Shown: positions 49,397-58,012, counted from the stretch's first letter. The stretch is 64,000 bases of DNA from Thermohalobaculum sp039822785 (GCA_039822785.1 JBCBMO010000001.1:372001-436000); one strand, 5' to 3'. The notes: a model not told the origin generated them from the letters alone. Program-made: numbers and translations.

Positions 49397-49567
49397 ATGG
49401 TCCTCGCCCTCCTGTTTCTGCTCGGCGGCTTCGCCCTCGGCTGGTGGCGCGCCGGCCGGCGGGGCGGCACCCGCGGGGATCGCCTGCAGATGGGCCTGGC
49501 CCATGGCATCCCGTTTGCCCTGCTGGGCTTCGTGATCGCGATCACCGTGGTGAACATGGGAGGCTGA
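49397..49567 (+). CDS. Small two-segment membrane protein
   Basis: This 56-residue protein has two hydrophobic segments, VLALLFLLGGFALGWW and GIPFALLGFVIAITVV, joined by a basic loop (RAGRRGGTRGDRLQMGLAH). A GGAG lies nine bases before the ATG at 49397. Similar short proteins are annotated in Rhodobacterales genomes near the same genes, but the function is unknown. The structured element copy B begins eight bases after its stop codon. Confidence 0.65.
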   Translation: MVLALLFLLGGFALGWWRAGRRGGTRGDRLQMGLAHGIPFALLGFVIAITVVNMGG

Positions 49568-49574
49568 CGGCGCC

Positions 49575-49804
49575 TTGAGCCAAGCGGCATCGCGGCTGGT
49601 CGCCGCGATGAATCCTGCGGGAGCGCGGCTTGGCGGGCAACGATGCTGACCGAGGGGGCGCCCCTGTGGCTGAGATCGCCGCGGGCTGGGGAGATGCCCA
49701 TGGGGGCATCTGATCGAGCGTGGCGGTGACGGCCGGACCGCGTCAAGGACGGGCCGGCGCTGCCGGTCGCTGCGCGATCCTTGACCCGGTCCGGCCGTCA
49801 CCGC
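49575..49804. repeat. Structured interspersed intergenic element, copy B
   Basis: This is the second copy of the element at 1747-1978. Module 1 (ATCGCGGC/GCCGCGAT, 49589-49609) is identical. Module 2 shares GGCTGGGGAGA, but its hairpin reads TGCCC...GGGCA instead of AGCCC...GGGCT. Module 3 is a 27-base-arm inverted repeat (49723-49749 with 49778-49804, one mismatch at the same place as in copy A). Its outer arms differ from copy A yet pair with each other. It lies between two co-directional genes and ends 38 bases before the VWA gene. Confidence 0.8.
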
Positions 49805-49842
49805 GATCCTTGGCGGAGTGGGATTGGGATCGGAGCCTGGCG

Positions 49843-51033
49843 ATGCTGTTCAACCTGTTCTTTGGGCTGCGGGGCGCAGGCGTGCCCGTATCGCTGCGCG
49901 AGCACCTGACGCTGATCGAGGGGGTAGAGGCGGGCCTCGCGGAGGACAGCGTCGAGCAGTTCTATCCGCTTGCCCGCGCGGCGCTGGTCAAGGATGAGCG
50001 ACATCTCGATCGCTTCGACCGGGTCTTTTCGGAGGTCTTCAAGGGGCTTGAGAGCCGGTCGGCCGCCGGTGCCGAGGGGCCGGAAGCGCGCGGATTGCCG
50101 GAGGAATGGCTGCGCCGGCTCGCCGAGAAGCACCTGAGCGAGGAGGAGAAGGCGCTGATCGAGAGCCTGGGCGGCTTCGACAAGCTGATGGAGACGCTAG
50201 CCGAGCGGCTGAAGGAGCAGCAGGGCCGCCACCAGGGCGGCAACAAATGGATCGGCACCGCCGGCACCTCCCCCTTCGGCGCCTATGGCTACAACCCCGA
50301 GGGCGTGCGCATCGGCCAGGACGAAAGCCGTCACCGGCGCGCCGTGAAGGTCTGGGACAAACGCCAATTCCGCGACCTGGACGGGGAGGTCGAGATCGGC
50401 ACCCGGTCGATCAAGATCGCACTGAGGCGCCTGCGCCGTTGGGCGCGGGAGGGCGCGGCGGAGGAGCTGGACCTGGACGGCACCATCCGCGAGACCGCGC
50501 GCCAGGGCTGGCTCGACGTGAAGCTGCGCCCCGAGCGGCACAACGCCATCAAGGTGCTCATGCTCTTCGACATCGGCGGCTCGATGGACGACCACGTGGC
50601 GGTGGTCGAGGAGCTGTTTTCCGCTGCCCGCAGCGAGTTCAAGCACCTCGCCTTCGCCTATTTCCACAACTGCCTCTACGAGGCGGTCTGGCACAACAAT
50701 TCCCGGCGCTGGACCGAGCGGACGCCGACGCAGGATCTGCTCAACACCTATGGGCCGGACTGGAAGCTGGTCATCGTCGGCGATGCGGCCATGTCGCCCT
50801 ATGAGATCCTCTATCCCGGCGGCGCAAACGAGCACTTCAACGAAGAAGCCGGCGAGGTCTGGCTGCGCCGCGCGCTGGACCGGTTTCCCCAGGCCGCCTG
50901 GATCAACCCAACGCCGGAGCGGCATTGGCGGCACACCCAGTCCACCGGGATCCTGGCGGAGATCATGGAGGGACGGATGTTCCCCATGACCCTGCCTGGC
51001 CTCGATGCGGCGATCCGCTGCCTGGGGCGTTAG
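49843..51033 (+). CDS. VWA domain (CoxE-like) protein
   Basis: This 396-residue cytosolic protein has a C-terminal von Willebrand A domain. Its metal-ion-adhesion motif reads DIGGSMDD (in VLMLFDIGGSMDDHV), the DxGxS form usual for this family. Conserved family segments include NLFFGLRGAGVPVSLREHLTL and YNPEGVRIGQDESRHRRAVKVW. It is the likely partner of the MoxR ATPase at 45863. GGAG precedes the ATG at 49843. The 3' end overlaps the convergent STAS-like gene by four bases. Confidence 0.9.
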   Translation: MLFNLFFGLRGAGVPVSLREHLTLIEGVEAGLAEDSVEQFYPLARAALVKDERHLDRFDRVFSEVFKGLESRSAAGAEGPEARGLPEEWLRRLAEKHLSEEEKALIESLGGFDKLMETLAERLKEQQGRHQGGNKWIGTAGTSPFGAYGYNPEGVRIGQDESRHRRAVKVWDKRQFRDLDGEVEIGTRSIKIALRRLRRWAREGAAEELDLDGTIRETARQGWLDVKLRPERHNAIKVLMLFDIGGSMDDHVAVVEELFSAARSEFKHLAFAYFHNCLYEAVWHNNSRRWTERTPTQDLLNTYGPDWKLVIVGDAAMSPYEILYPGGANEHFNEEAGEVWLRRALDRFPQAAWINPTPERHWRHTQSTGILAEIMEGRMFPMTLPGLDAAIRCLGR

Positions 51034-51425
51034 GTCAGGCGATACACCCAGCTCTCCGCATCCGCGACATTGTCGGTGACCATGACGGAGACCTGCGCCT
51101 CCGGCACGGTGGACCAGAGCGCACGGTACAGCGAGGCGAGCCCCCGGTGCACGGGCTCCTGGGCGACGATGGCGAGACGATAGCGGGGCTTCTCACCCTC
51201 CTGCGCCTCGAAGTGGTGGATCCGAGTGCGCATGCGACGCAGCGCGTCCAAGGTGAAGCCGTCCAGGCGGGCGGAACGGTCCAGGATGACCAGCCGGTTC
51301 ATGCCCGCCAGCAGCCGCCCCTCCTTGATCAGCCGATCCAATTCCACAAAAACCTGCTCAACCGTGACGCTGCCCCAGGCACGCACGACGATACACCCAC
51401 TCTCAACCGTCATGGCCACCGCCAT
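51030..51425 (-). CDS. STAS/SpoIIAA-like domain protein
   Basis: This 131-residue protein looks like an STAS/SpoIIAA-like domain: CIVVRAWGSVTVEQVFVELDRLI and NRLVILDRSARLDGFTLDALRRM fit the beta-alpha pattern, but no conserved phosphorylatable Ser in an SSG motif is seen. A role in partner switching or lipid/ligand binding is a guess. Two starts are possible, 51425 (with GAGGTGG upstream) and 51413. Its promoter region contains TTAACC-like half sites. Confidence 0.6.
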   Translation of the reverse strand: MAVAMTVESGCIVVRAWGSVTVEQVFVELDRLIKEGRLLAGMNRLVILDRSARLDGFTLDALRRMRTRIHHFEAQEGEKPRYRLAIVAQEPVHRGLASLYRALWSTVPEAQVSVMVTDNVADAESWVYRLT

Positions 51426-51534
51426 CGAGCCACCACCTCGGCTTCGATCTGCGCCACGCCAGCTATTATCGGGAATAATCGGTTGCCAAGGGTTAACGTT
51501 ACGTTCGGCAGCTGCCGCCACGGCAGCGCGCGCG

Positions 51535-52035
51535 CTAGGCCTCGCGGGTCAGGGCGGCCAGATCCAGGGGGTCGTTCGACATCACGACGCGGCCGGCATC
51601 ATCGACGGGCCAGGCCTCTCGGGGGCGATCATAGTAGAGTTCGATGCCGTTTCCGTCCGGATCGTTGAAATAGACGGCAACGGACACGCCGTGGTCGGCC
51701 TTGCCGGTGATGGCCACGCCCGCCGCCATGACGCGACGGACTGCCGCAGCCAGAGCGGCACGATCCGGGTAGAGAAAGGCCACGTGATAGAGCCCCGTGT
51801 GGCCCGGCGGCGGCGGCGTCGCCCCCTTGCTCTGCCAGGTATTGAGCCCCAGCTGATGGTGGTAGCCGCCAACCGCGAGGAAGGCCGCCTGGTCGCCAAA
51901 GCGATGCATGACGTCAAAGCCGAGCACGTCGCGGTAGAAGGCGACGGCACGGTCGAGATCGGCAACCCTCAGGTGCGCGTGCCCGACGGAGAGCTGGGGG
52001 GACGCAGGGTCTGCGGCGGGCTCGAGTGGGGTCAT
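51535..52035 (-). CDS. VOC (glyoxalase/extradiol dioxygenase-like) family protein
   Basis: This 166-residue protein has two vicinal-oxygen-chelate repeats. Metal-ligand residues are His in VGHAHLRVADL, His in GLYHVAFLYPD and Glu in DPDGNGIELYYDRP. It resembles CatE-like catechol-2,3-dioxygenase halves or glyoxalase-like proteins. The substrate is unknown. The ATG is at 52035. Confidence 0.87.
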   Translation of the reverse strand: MTPLEPAADPASPQLSVGHAHLRVADLDRAVAFYRDVLGFDVMHRFGDQAAFLAVGGYHHQLGLNTWQSKGATPPPPGHTGLYHVAFLYPDRAALAAAVRRVMAAGVAITGKADHGVSVAVYFNDPDGNGIELYYDRPREAWPVDDAGRVVMSNDPLDLAALTREA

Positions 52036-52164
52036 GGCTGGTTCTCCTTTCGGACGGAAAGCCTCGGATCACCCGATAACAGATAGGGCCAGCGCCGCCC
52101 GGCGGGACCGGGCGCGCGCGCAAGACACTGTTGCACGACCGGCCAGAACGGGAGGAACGAGGCC

Positions 52165-52665
52165 ATGGCGCAGAACTGGACCGCCTGGATCGCGGGGGCC
52201 ATGCGGATGGACGAGGCGACCTGGGCGCGCCATGCGAACCCCTGGAGCGCCTGGACCCGCCTGCCCATCCTGCCCGCGATCGTTGTGGTGCTGCTGCTGA
52301 GAGAAATGCTTGGCATGGCCACATGGATCCTGCTGATCCTCCCGGTCATCTGGGTCTGGCTCAACCCCCGGGCCTTCCCGCCGCCCGCGACGCTGGATGC
52401 TTGGGTGAGCCGCGCCGTGATGGGAGAGAAGCTCTGGGTCGAGCGCGATCGACGCCCGATCCCCCAGGCGCATGCGGCCATGGCGCAGGGCCTGTCGCTC
52501 TTGCAGGCGCCGGCCCTTGTCCCACTTGTCTGGGGGATCTGGACGAAGGACGCGCCGCTGGCCCTGACGGCGACAGCACTCGTCATTGCGATCAAATTCT
52601 GGTTTCTCGACCGCATGGTCTGGCTCTATGACACCCGCGCCGCGACGGAGGATGACGCGCGATGA
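52165..52665 (+). CDS. DUF6653 family membrane protein
   Basis: This 166-residue protein has hydrophobic segments at about residues 34-64 and 112-150 and the segments RHANPWSAWTRLPILPAIV, WVWLNPRAFPPP and WLYDTRAATEDD. It fits the DUF6653 family of small membrane proteins with unknown function. It overlaps the M48 protease gene by four bases. Confidence 0.75.
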   Translation: MAQNWTAWIAGAMRMDEATWARHANPWSAWTRLPILPAIVVVLLLREMLGMATWILLILPVIWVWLNPRAFPPPATLDAWVSRAVMGEKLWVERDRRPIPQAHAAMAQGLSLLQAPALVPLVWGIWTKDAPLALTATALVIAIKFWFLDRMVWLYDTRAATEDDAR

Positions 52666-53357
52666 TCAAGCTGCTGCCGCTGCTGCTCGCCCTGCTGGGG
52701 CTCTATGTGATGACGCGTTTCTCGGCCTGGCAGATGGCGCGCCAGTTGAGGGCGAAGAGCCGCGTGCTGAAGCATGACACGCTGGAGCGGCTGATCGATC
52801 GCATCGCGGTGGAAGCGGGTATCGACCGGATCGCGGTGCGCGTGCTGGAGGAGCCGACGGTGAACGGCCTCGTGACCCCCTCGGGCGACATCTATGTGAC
52901 CAGCGGGCTGATCCAGCACTATCAGCGCGGCCGGCTGAGCGGGGAGGAAGTGACCTCCGTCATCGCGCATGAGCTGGGGCATCTCGCGCTTGGCCACACC
53001 AGGCGGCGCATGATCGACGTCAGTGCGGCGCAGACGGCGGGCATGGTGCTGGGCGGCATCCTTTCCCGCTTCATCCCTTTCATCGGCTTCTACATCGCCC
53101 AGGCGCTGATCGGCTTGTTCGTCACCAAACTCTCCCGCCGGGACGAGTTCGAAGCGGATGCCTTTGCGACGGCCCTGATGGTGAAGGCGGGCTTCGGTGC
53201 GGAGCCGCAGGCCCGGATGCTTGAGAAGCTGGAGACGCTGTCGCCCATGGCGGGCACCGGCCGGCCGCCGCCCTGGCTGGCGTCGCACCCGCCGGTGCCG
53301 GATCGGGCCGCCGCCATCCGCGAGAACGCCGACCGCTGGCGCGAAAGGGCCGCCTGA
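52662..53357 (+). CDS. M48 family (HtpX-like) membrane metalloprotease
   Basis: This 231-residue protease has an N-terminal membrane segment, the zinc-binding HELGH motif (residues 103-107) and the third ligand Glu in RRDEFEADAFA. A second hydrophobic region, GMVLGGILSRFIPFIGFYIAQALIG, lies between. It should degrade misfolded membrane proteins. It is cotranscribed with the DUF6653 gene and ends ten bases before the convergent phnM stop. Confidence 0.9.
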   Translation: MIKLLPLLLALLGLYVMTRFSAWQMARQLRAKSRVLKHDTLERLIDRIAVEAGIDRIAVRVLEEPTVNGLVTPSGDIYVTSGLIQHYQRGRLSGEEVTSVIAHELGHLALGHTRRRMIDVSAAQTAGMVLGGILSRFIPFIGFYIAQALIGLFVTKLSRRDEFEADAFATALMVKAGFGAEPQARMLEKLETLSPMAGTGRPPPWLASHPPVPDRAAAIRENADRWRERAA

Positions 53358-53366
53358 GGCGGGCGG

Positions 53367-54587
53367 TCAGCCGACCTGGCGCCCTGCGGACCAGACCCCA
53401 GTGATGATCGAGACGCCGTCATGCCGGACGACGCGCAGGACATCGGCGCGCAGACCGACCTCCAGCCGCCCGCGATCAACCAGCCGCACGGCCTCGGCCG
53501 GGTTGGCGGTGACGGTGCCGATGGCCGCCGGCAGATTGCCCGTCGCATCGGCCAGGGCCATGGCCCCCATCATCAGCGCTGCCGGCACATAGTCGGAGGA
53601 CAGGATGTCGAGCAGCCCCTGCTCCGCCAGCGTCATGGCCGCGACATTGCCCGAGTGGGAACCGCCCCGCAGGATATTCGGCGCGCCCATCATCACGGGG
53701 ATGCCAGCGGCGCGACAGGCCGCCGCCGCCTCAACAGTCGTCGGGAACTCAGCGAACTCCACCGACAGCTCGGCCGAGCGGGCGACATGCGCCGCCGTCG
53801 TGTCATCGTGGCTCGCCAGATGGGCCCCCAGGGCCTGTGCGCGGGCGACGATCCCGTCCTCATGCGAACGGCCCAGCCGGTCGTGCAGCCCCTTGGTGAA
53901 GGCGATATGGGCGTCCATCTCCAGGTCGGAGAGATTGTACTTGCCCTGGAAGTAGTCGCAGAACTTCGAGAGGTCCGCGAACTGCCGCTGTCCGGGCGTG
54001 TGATCCATGATCGACACGATCGCCACCGTGTCCTCGGTGGTGAATTCCTCAAGCTCCTCCAGCACCGTCTCCGAGCAGACCTCGGCGCGCAGGTGGATGC
54101 GGTGGTCGATCCGGGTCAGCCCAGCCTCGCGCAGCGCCTTGATGTCGTCGACGATGCCGCGCGCATATTTGGCGTAGTCCTTGGAGGCCCCTTCGGCGCG
54201 GCGCATCGAGCCCACGCGCACCGCGTCGAAGACGGTCGTGATGCCTGCGGCGGCCAGCTCTCCGTCGTGGCTCAGCACCGCCGGGCGCCCGGGCCATTTC
54301 ACCTTCGGCCGCGGCATGAGGTGACGCTCCAGGTTGTCGGTGTGCAGCTCCACCAAGCCTGGGATAATGAGCTGGCCGTCGCAGTCCTCGGCTCCCGCAG
54401 GAACCGCGGTCCCTGTGTCGATGGCGGCGATCTGACCGTCGCGAAGGACGATCGAGCCGCGCATGACCTCCCTGCCCAAGACGAGATCGGCATTGGCAAG
54501 GATCGTGTCATGGGCTGGGCGGACCGGGCGCGGCGTCGCGGGCGCCTCCGCGGGGACAAGGTCGAGCGGGACGGCGGGGGTGGTCAT
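53367..54587 (-). CDS. phnM: Alpha-D-ribose 1-methylphosphonate 5-triphosphate diphosphatase PhnM
   Basis: PhnM removes pyrophosphate from the ribose triphosphate phosphonate before C-P bond cleavage. The 406-residue amidohydrolase has LVELHTDNLERHL (metal-binding His), HLRAEVCSE, SIMDHTPGQRQF, LASHDDTT and the late SSDYVPAALM. GAGGAAG precedes the ATG at 54587. It is separated from phnL by the oppositely oriented DUF1045 gene. Confidence 0.95.
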   Translation of the reverse strand: MTTPAVPLDLVPAEAPATPRPVRPAHDTILANADLVLGREVMRGSIVLRDGQIAAIDTGTAVPAGAEDCDGQLIIPGLVELHTDNLERHLMPRPKVKWPGRPAVLSHDGELAAAGITTVFDAVRVGSMRRAEGASKDYAKYARGIVDDIKALREAGLTRIDHRIHLRAEVCSETVLEELEEFTTEDTVAIVSIMDHTPGQRQFADLSKFCDYFQGKYNLSDLEMDAHIAFTKGLHDRLGRSHEDGIVARAQALGAHLASHDDTTAAHVARSAELSVEFAEFPTTVEAAAACRAAGIPVMMGAPNILRGGSHSGNVAAMTLAEQGLLDILSSDYVPAALMMGAMALADATGNLPAAIGTVTANPAEAVRLVDRGRLEVGLRADVLRVVRHDGVSIITGVWSAGRQVG

Positions 54588-54697
54588 CGTCTGCTTCCTC
54601 GGGATCTCAGCGTCGGGGCTTGCGTTACCGGTGGCATACGCTCCGTCAAGCGATTAGGCCGTAACCTGGGGCAGCGCCGGTCGCGCGGGAGAGAACA

Positions 54698-55429
54698 GTG
54701 GCCAATCACCATGGATCGGAGAGCGCTTCGGAGCTGTCGGACGATGCAGCGACGCTGGAGGGGTTCGCCCGCTACGCGCTGTTCTGGGCGCCGCGCCCGG
54801 GGGAGCCCCTGGCCCGTGCCGGGGCGGCCTGGCTCGGCTGGGATCCCGCGACCGGCGAGGCGGCGGCGGCGCGCGCCGACGATCCGCGCATCAAGGCACC
54901 GCGCCGCTACGGGCTGCACGCCACGCTGAAGGCCCCGTTTCGCCTTGCGCCGGGCGCGGAGGTCGCGGCCCTGGACAAGGCGCTCCAGACCTTCGCCGCC
55001 GCACGCGCCCCGGCGGTCGGGCCCGGCCTGATGCTCGACGACGGCCTCGGCTTCATGGCGCTGCGCCCCATGGCCGCCAGCCCAGCGATCGATGCCCTGG
55101 CGGGCGACTGCGTCACGGTCTTCGATCACTTCCGCGCCCCCTTGACCGAGGAGGACCGCCGTCGCCGGGGCGCCGACCGCCTCAGCCCCCGCGAACGCGC
55201 CCTGCTGGAGGCGCATGGCTATCCCTACATCCTCGATCGCTTCCGCTTTCACATCACGCTCACCGGACGGCTCAAGGCGGGCGAGGCGGCGGAGACGGCC
55301 TTGGAACTCAACGACCGCTTCGGCGGCTTCCTGACGCCGGCCTTTCGCATCGATGCCATAGCACTGTTCGGCGACCCGGGCAGCGGGGCGGGCTTTCGCC
55401 TGCTGCGCCATTACGCGCTGACCGGCTGA
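54698..55429 (+). CDS. DUF1045 (2H phosphoesterase-like) phosphonate-locus protein
   Basis: This 243-residue protein belongs to DUF1045, regularly found in phn loci. The two HxT motifs of the 2H phosphoesterase superfamily are visible as LHATLKAPF and FHITLTG. Members of that superfamily act on cyclic phosphates, so it may open the 5-phosphoribosyl 1,2-cyclic phosphate made by C-P lyase; this is inference. It starts with GTG at 54698 after GGGAGAG. It runs opposite to the phn operon and its end overlaps phnL by 19 bases. Confidence 0.88.
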   Translation: MANHHGSESASELSDDAATLEGFARYALFWAPRPGEPLARAGAAWLGWDPATGEAAAARADDPRIKAPRRYGLHATLKAPFRLAPGAEVAALDKALQTFAAARAPAVGPGLMLDDGLGFMALRPMAASPAIDALAGDCVTVFDHFRAPLTEEDRRRRGADRLSPRERALLEAHGYPYILDRFRFHITLTGRLKAGEAAETALELNDRFGGFLTPAFRIDAIALFGDPGSGAGFRLLRHYALTG

Positions 55430-56097
55430 GGGGCGAAGGCACCGACGTCGATCTCCCTGTCGCAGACCGCCCGGCGCGCCTCCGCGTCGTGGAAGATACC
55501 CAGGATAGCGGCGCCCCTGCCCTTCGCCTCCCGGATCAGGTCGATCACCACCGCGCGGTTGACCGCGTCAAGCGAGGCGGTCGGCTCGTCCAGCAGCAGC
55601 GCCGGGAAGGGATGGACCATGCCGCGCGCGATGTTCACCCGCTGCTGCTCGCCCCCCGAAAAGGTCATGGGCGGCAGCGACCAGAGCGCCCTTGGCAGGT
55701 TCAGCCGGTCGAGCAGCGCCTCGGCCCGATCGCGCGCTTCCGCCGATGGCGTGCCGAGCGCCAGCAGGGGTTCGGCGACGACATCGACCGCGCTGACGCG
55801 GGGCACCACCCGCAAGAACTGGCTGACATAGCCCAGCACCTCGCGGCGCAGACGGATGATCTCCCGCGGGCTGGCGGTGGCCACGTCCAGATCGCCAACC
55901 ATGATCGACCCGCCCTCGGTCAGGTAGTTGCCGTAGATCATCCGCATCAGCGTCGACTTGCCCGTGCCCGAGGGGCCGGTCAGCGCAACACACTCCCCCG
56001 GTGCCACGTTCAGCCGTGCATCTTCGATCACCGGCAGGCACAGCCCGCCCTGCAGATGTAGGGTGAAACTTTTCAAGGCAGAATTGAGTATAATCAT
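55411..56097 (-). CDS. phnL: C-P lyase ABC-type protein PhnL
   Basis: PhnL is required for C-P lyase function and resembles ABC ATPases. The 228-residue protein has Walker A TGPSGTGKST, the signature FSGGEQQRVNIARG and Walker B ALLLDEPTASLD. The start MIILNSALKSF (56097) with GGAGAAAG upstream is typical for PhnL; a longer frame to 56142 would overlap phnK. It is the last gene of the phnGHI-HAD-JKL run. Confidence 0.94.
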   Translation of the reverse strand: MIILNSALKSFTLHLQGGLCLPVIEDARLNVAPGECVALTGPSGTGKSTLMRMIYGNYLTEGGSIMVGDLDVATASPREIIRLRREVLGYVSQFLRVVPRVSAVDVVAEPLLALGTPSAEARDRAEALLDRLNLPRALWSLPPMTFSGGEQQRVNIARGMVHPFPALLLDEPTASLDAVNRAVVIDLIREAKGRGAAILGIFHDAEARRAVCDREIDVGAFAPQPVSA

Positions 56098-56122
56098 CAG
56101 GGCTTTCTCCGCCTCTGTTAGC

Positions 56123-56971
56123 TCAGCCTCTGAGGGCGGCACTTACTAGTAACTGTGTATAGTTGTGTTGCGGATCATCGAGTACTTGATCAGTAAGGCC
56201 GTCCTCAACCACCGCACCACCACGCATCACGATCAGCCGGTCCGCGAGCAGCCGTACGACCGCCAGATCATGGGTCACGACGATGACCGCGAGGCCAAGC
56301 TCCCGCACCAGTCCGCGCAAGAGATCGAGCAGGCGCGCCTGAACGCTGACGTCCAAGCCGCCCGTCGGCTCATCCATCAGCACCAGCCGCGGGGCGGAGA
56401 CGAGGTTGCGCGCGATCTGCAGGCGCTGCTGCATGCCGCCGGAGAACTGCCGCGGCCGGTCGTCGATGCGGCCCGGATCGATCTCTACCCGCTCCAGCCA
56501 GTGCGACGCGGTCGCGCGGATGTTGCCGTAGTGGCGCCAGCCCACGGCCATCAGCCGCTCGCCCACATTCGCACCGGCTGAGACGCCGAGGCGTAGCCCA
56601 TCGCGCGGGTTCTGGTGCACCAGCGCCCAGTCGGTGCGCATGAGGCGCCGGCGGGCGGGCTCAGGCAGGCGCAGCACGTCCTCGACCCTGCCCTCGGCAT
56701 CGCGATAGAGCGCCTCGCCCCGCTCGGGGGTCAGTTCGCCAGCCAGCGCGCGCAGGAGCGTGGTCTTGCCCGAGCCGCTCTCGCCCACGATCCCCAACAC
56801 CTCGCCGGGCCAGACGTCGAGGGCGACATCGGCACAGCCGAGCCTGTCGCCGTAGGATTTCGAGAGCCCCCGTACGCTCAGCAGTGGCAGGTCGTCGGTG
56901 GCCGGCATCGCGGCCTGTTGCAGACCGGCGCCGGGTGCCTGGGCGACGTCGGGGGTAACAGCCTGGTTCAT
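56123..56971 (-). CDS. phnK: C-P lyase ABC-type protein PhnK
   Basis: PhnK is the ABC-type ATPase that binds the PhnGHIJ core and assists methylphosphonate cleavage. The 282-residue protein has an N-terminal extension of about 28 residues, Walker A GESGSGKTT, the signature FSGGMQQRLQIARN and Walker B RLVLMDEPTGGLD. It overlaps phnJ by four bases (ATGA). Confidence 0.95.
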   Translation of the reverse strand: MNQAVTPDVAQAPGAGLQQAAMPATDDLPLLSVRGLSKSYGDRLGCADVALDVWPGEVLGIVGESGSGKTTLLRALAGELTPERGEALYRDAEGRVEDVLRLPEPARRRLMRTDWALVHQNPRDGLRLGVSAGANVGERLMAVGWRHYGNIRATASHWLERVEIDPGRIDDRPRQFSGGMQQRLQIARNLVSAPRLVLMDEPTGGLDVSVQARLLDLLRGLVRELGLAVIVVTHDLAVVRLLADRLIVMRGGAVVEDGLTDQVLDDPQHNYTQLLVSAALRG

Positions 56972-57837
56972 TCGGCGGCCTCATAGGGTGCGGCGGCCAA
57001 GGCCACCATGTTGCGGCGCGACCGGCAGAAATCGGTGTCGGAGCAGACGAAGAGCCGCCCGCCCGCGTCATCGGTGATCACTTCGTCCAGATAGCTGTCC
57101 ACCGCACCGCAGAGCGCGCAGGCCTCGCCGGTGCTACCGCGTTCGAAGGGGTGATCCTCGAAATCGAGGCTCACGACCTTGGTATAGGGCGGGATGGCAT
57201 AGATCCGCTGCTCGCGCCCGGCCCCGAAGAGCTGCAGCGCCGGGCAATCGTCCATCTTGGGATTGTCGAACTTCGGGATCGGCGAAGGGTCGAGCACGTA
57301 GCGATCCTCGACCATGACCGGATAGGCATAGGTCGTCGCAATATGCCCGTGGCGGCTGATGTCCTCGTACAGCTTCACGTGCATCAGCCCGTATTCCTCC
57401 AGCGCATGCATGCGCCGGGTCTCGGTCTCCCGCGGCTCGAGGAAACGCAGCGGCTCGGGGATCGGCACCTGGTAGACCAGGATCTGATCCTCGGTCAGCG
57501 GCGCCTCGGGGATGCGGTGGCGGGTCTGGATGATCGTGGCCTCACCGGTCACGGTCGTCGTCTCCACCCCCGCCGTCTTTTCGAAGAACTTGCGGATCGA
57601 CACGGCATTGGTCGTGTCGTCCGCGCCCTGGTCGATGACCTTGAGCGTATCCTCCGGCGTCAGACAGGCAGCCGTCACCTGGACCCCGCCGGTGCCCCAG
57701 CCATAGGGCATCGGCATCTCGCGGCTGGCGAAAGGCACCTGATAGCCCGGGATCGCCACGGCCTTGAGCAGCGCCCGGCGGATCATCTTCTTGGTGCGCT
57801 CGTCGAGATAGGCGAAGTTATAGGCGGTGTCGGTCAT
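56968..57837 (-). CDS. phnJ: C-P lyase catalytic subunit PhnJ
   Basis: PhnJ is the radical-SAM enzyme that breaks the C-P bond, releasing an alkane and ribose cyclic phosphate. The 289-residue protein has the PhnJ cysteine pattern CxxC-x21-C-x5-C (CALC, then CSDTDFC), with the radical-relay residues typical of the family. Other conserved parts are QVPFASREMPMPYGWGTGG and YAIPPYTKVVSLDFEDHPF. The start MTDTAYNFAY (57837) is preferred over a GTG at 57846. Unlike other junctions in the operon, 175 bases separate it from the upstream HAD gene. Confidence 0.96.
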   Translation of the reverse strand: MTDTAYNFAYLDERTKKMIRRALLKAVAIPGYQVPFASREMPMPYGWGTGGVQVTAACLTPEDTLKVIDQGADDTTNAVSIRKFFEKTAGVETTTVTGEATIIQTRHRIPEAPLTEDQILVYQVPIPEPLRFLEPRETETRRMHALEEYGLMHVKLYEDISRHGHIATTYAYPVMVEDRYVLDPSPIPKFDNPKMDDCPALQLFGAGREQRIYAIPPYTKVVSLDFEDHPFERGSTGEACALCGAVDSYLDEVITDDAGGRLFVCSDTDFCRSRRNMVALAAAPYEAAE

Positions 57838-57869
57838 GGGCCCCACCCGGATGTTTGGGAGAACGCGGC

Positions 57870-57998
57870 GTGCCCGACTGGGATCGCACAGCGAAGTGGG
57901 AGATGACGGTGCTGGGCCTGCCCATCATCGTGTGGATCGCGCCGGTCGTGATCGGCATCTACCTCTGGTACGAGTGGAAGAACCGCCGCGACGACTGA
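57870..57998 (+). CDS. Small single-pass membrane protein, antisense in phn operon gap
   Basis: This 42-residue frame occupies the 175-base gap between the HAD gene and phnJ, on the opposite strand. It begins MPDWDRTAKWEMTV, has one hydrophobic helix (VLGLPIIVWIAPVVIGIYLW) and ends in a charged tail (YEWKNRRDD). The charge pattern suggests a bitopic membrane protein. It starts with GTG at 57870, with a GGGAGAA about eight bases upstream. Coding potential is supported by the amphipathic layout and the ribosome-binding site, but not by a known family. Confidence 0.55.
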   Translation: MPDWDRTAKWEMTVLGLPIIVWIAPVVIGIYLWYEWKNRRDD

Positions 57999-58012
57999 GA
58001 CGGGGCGTCGTG

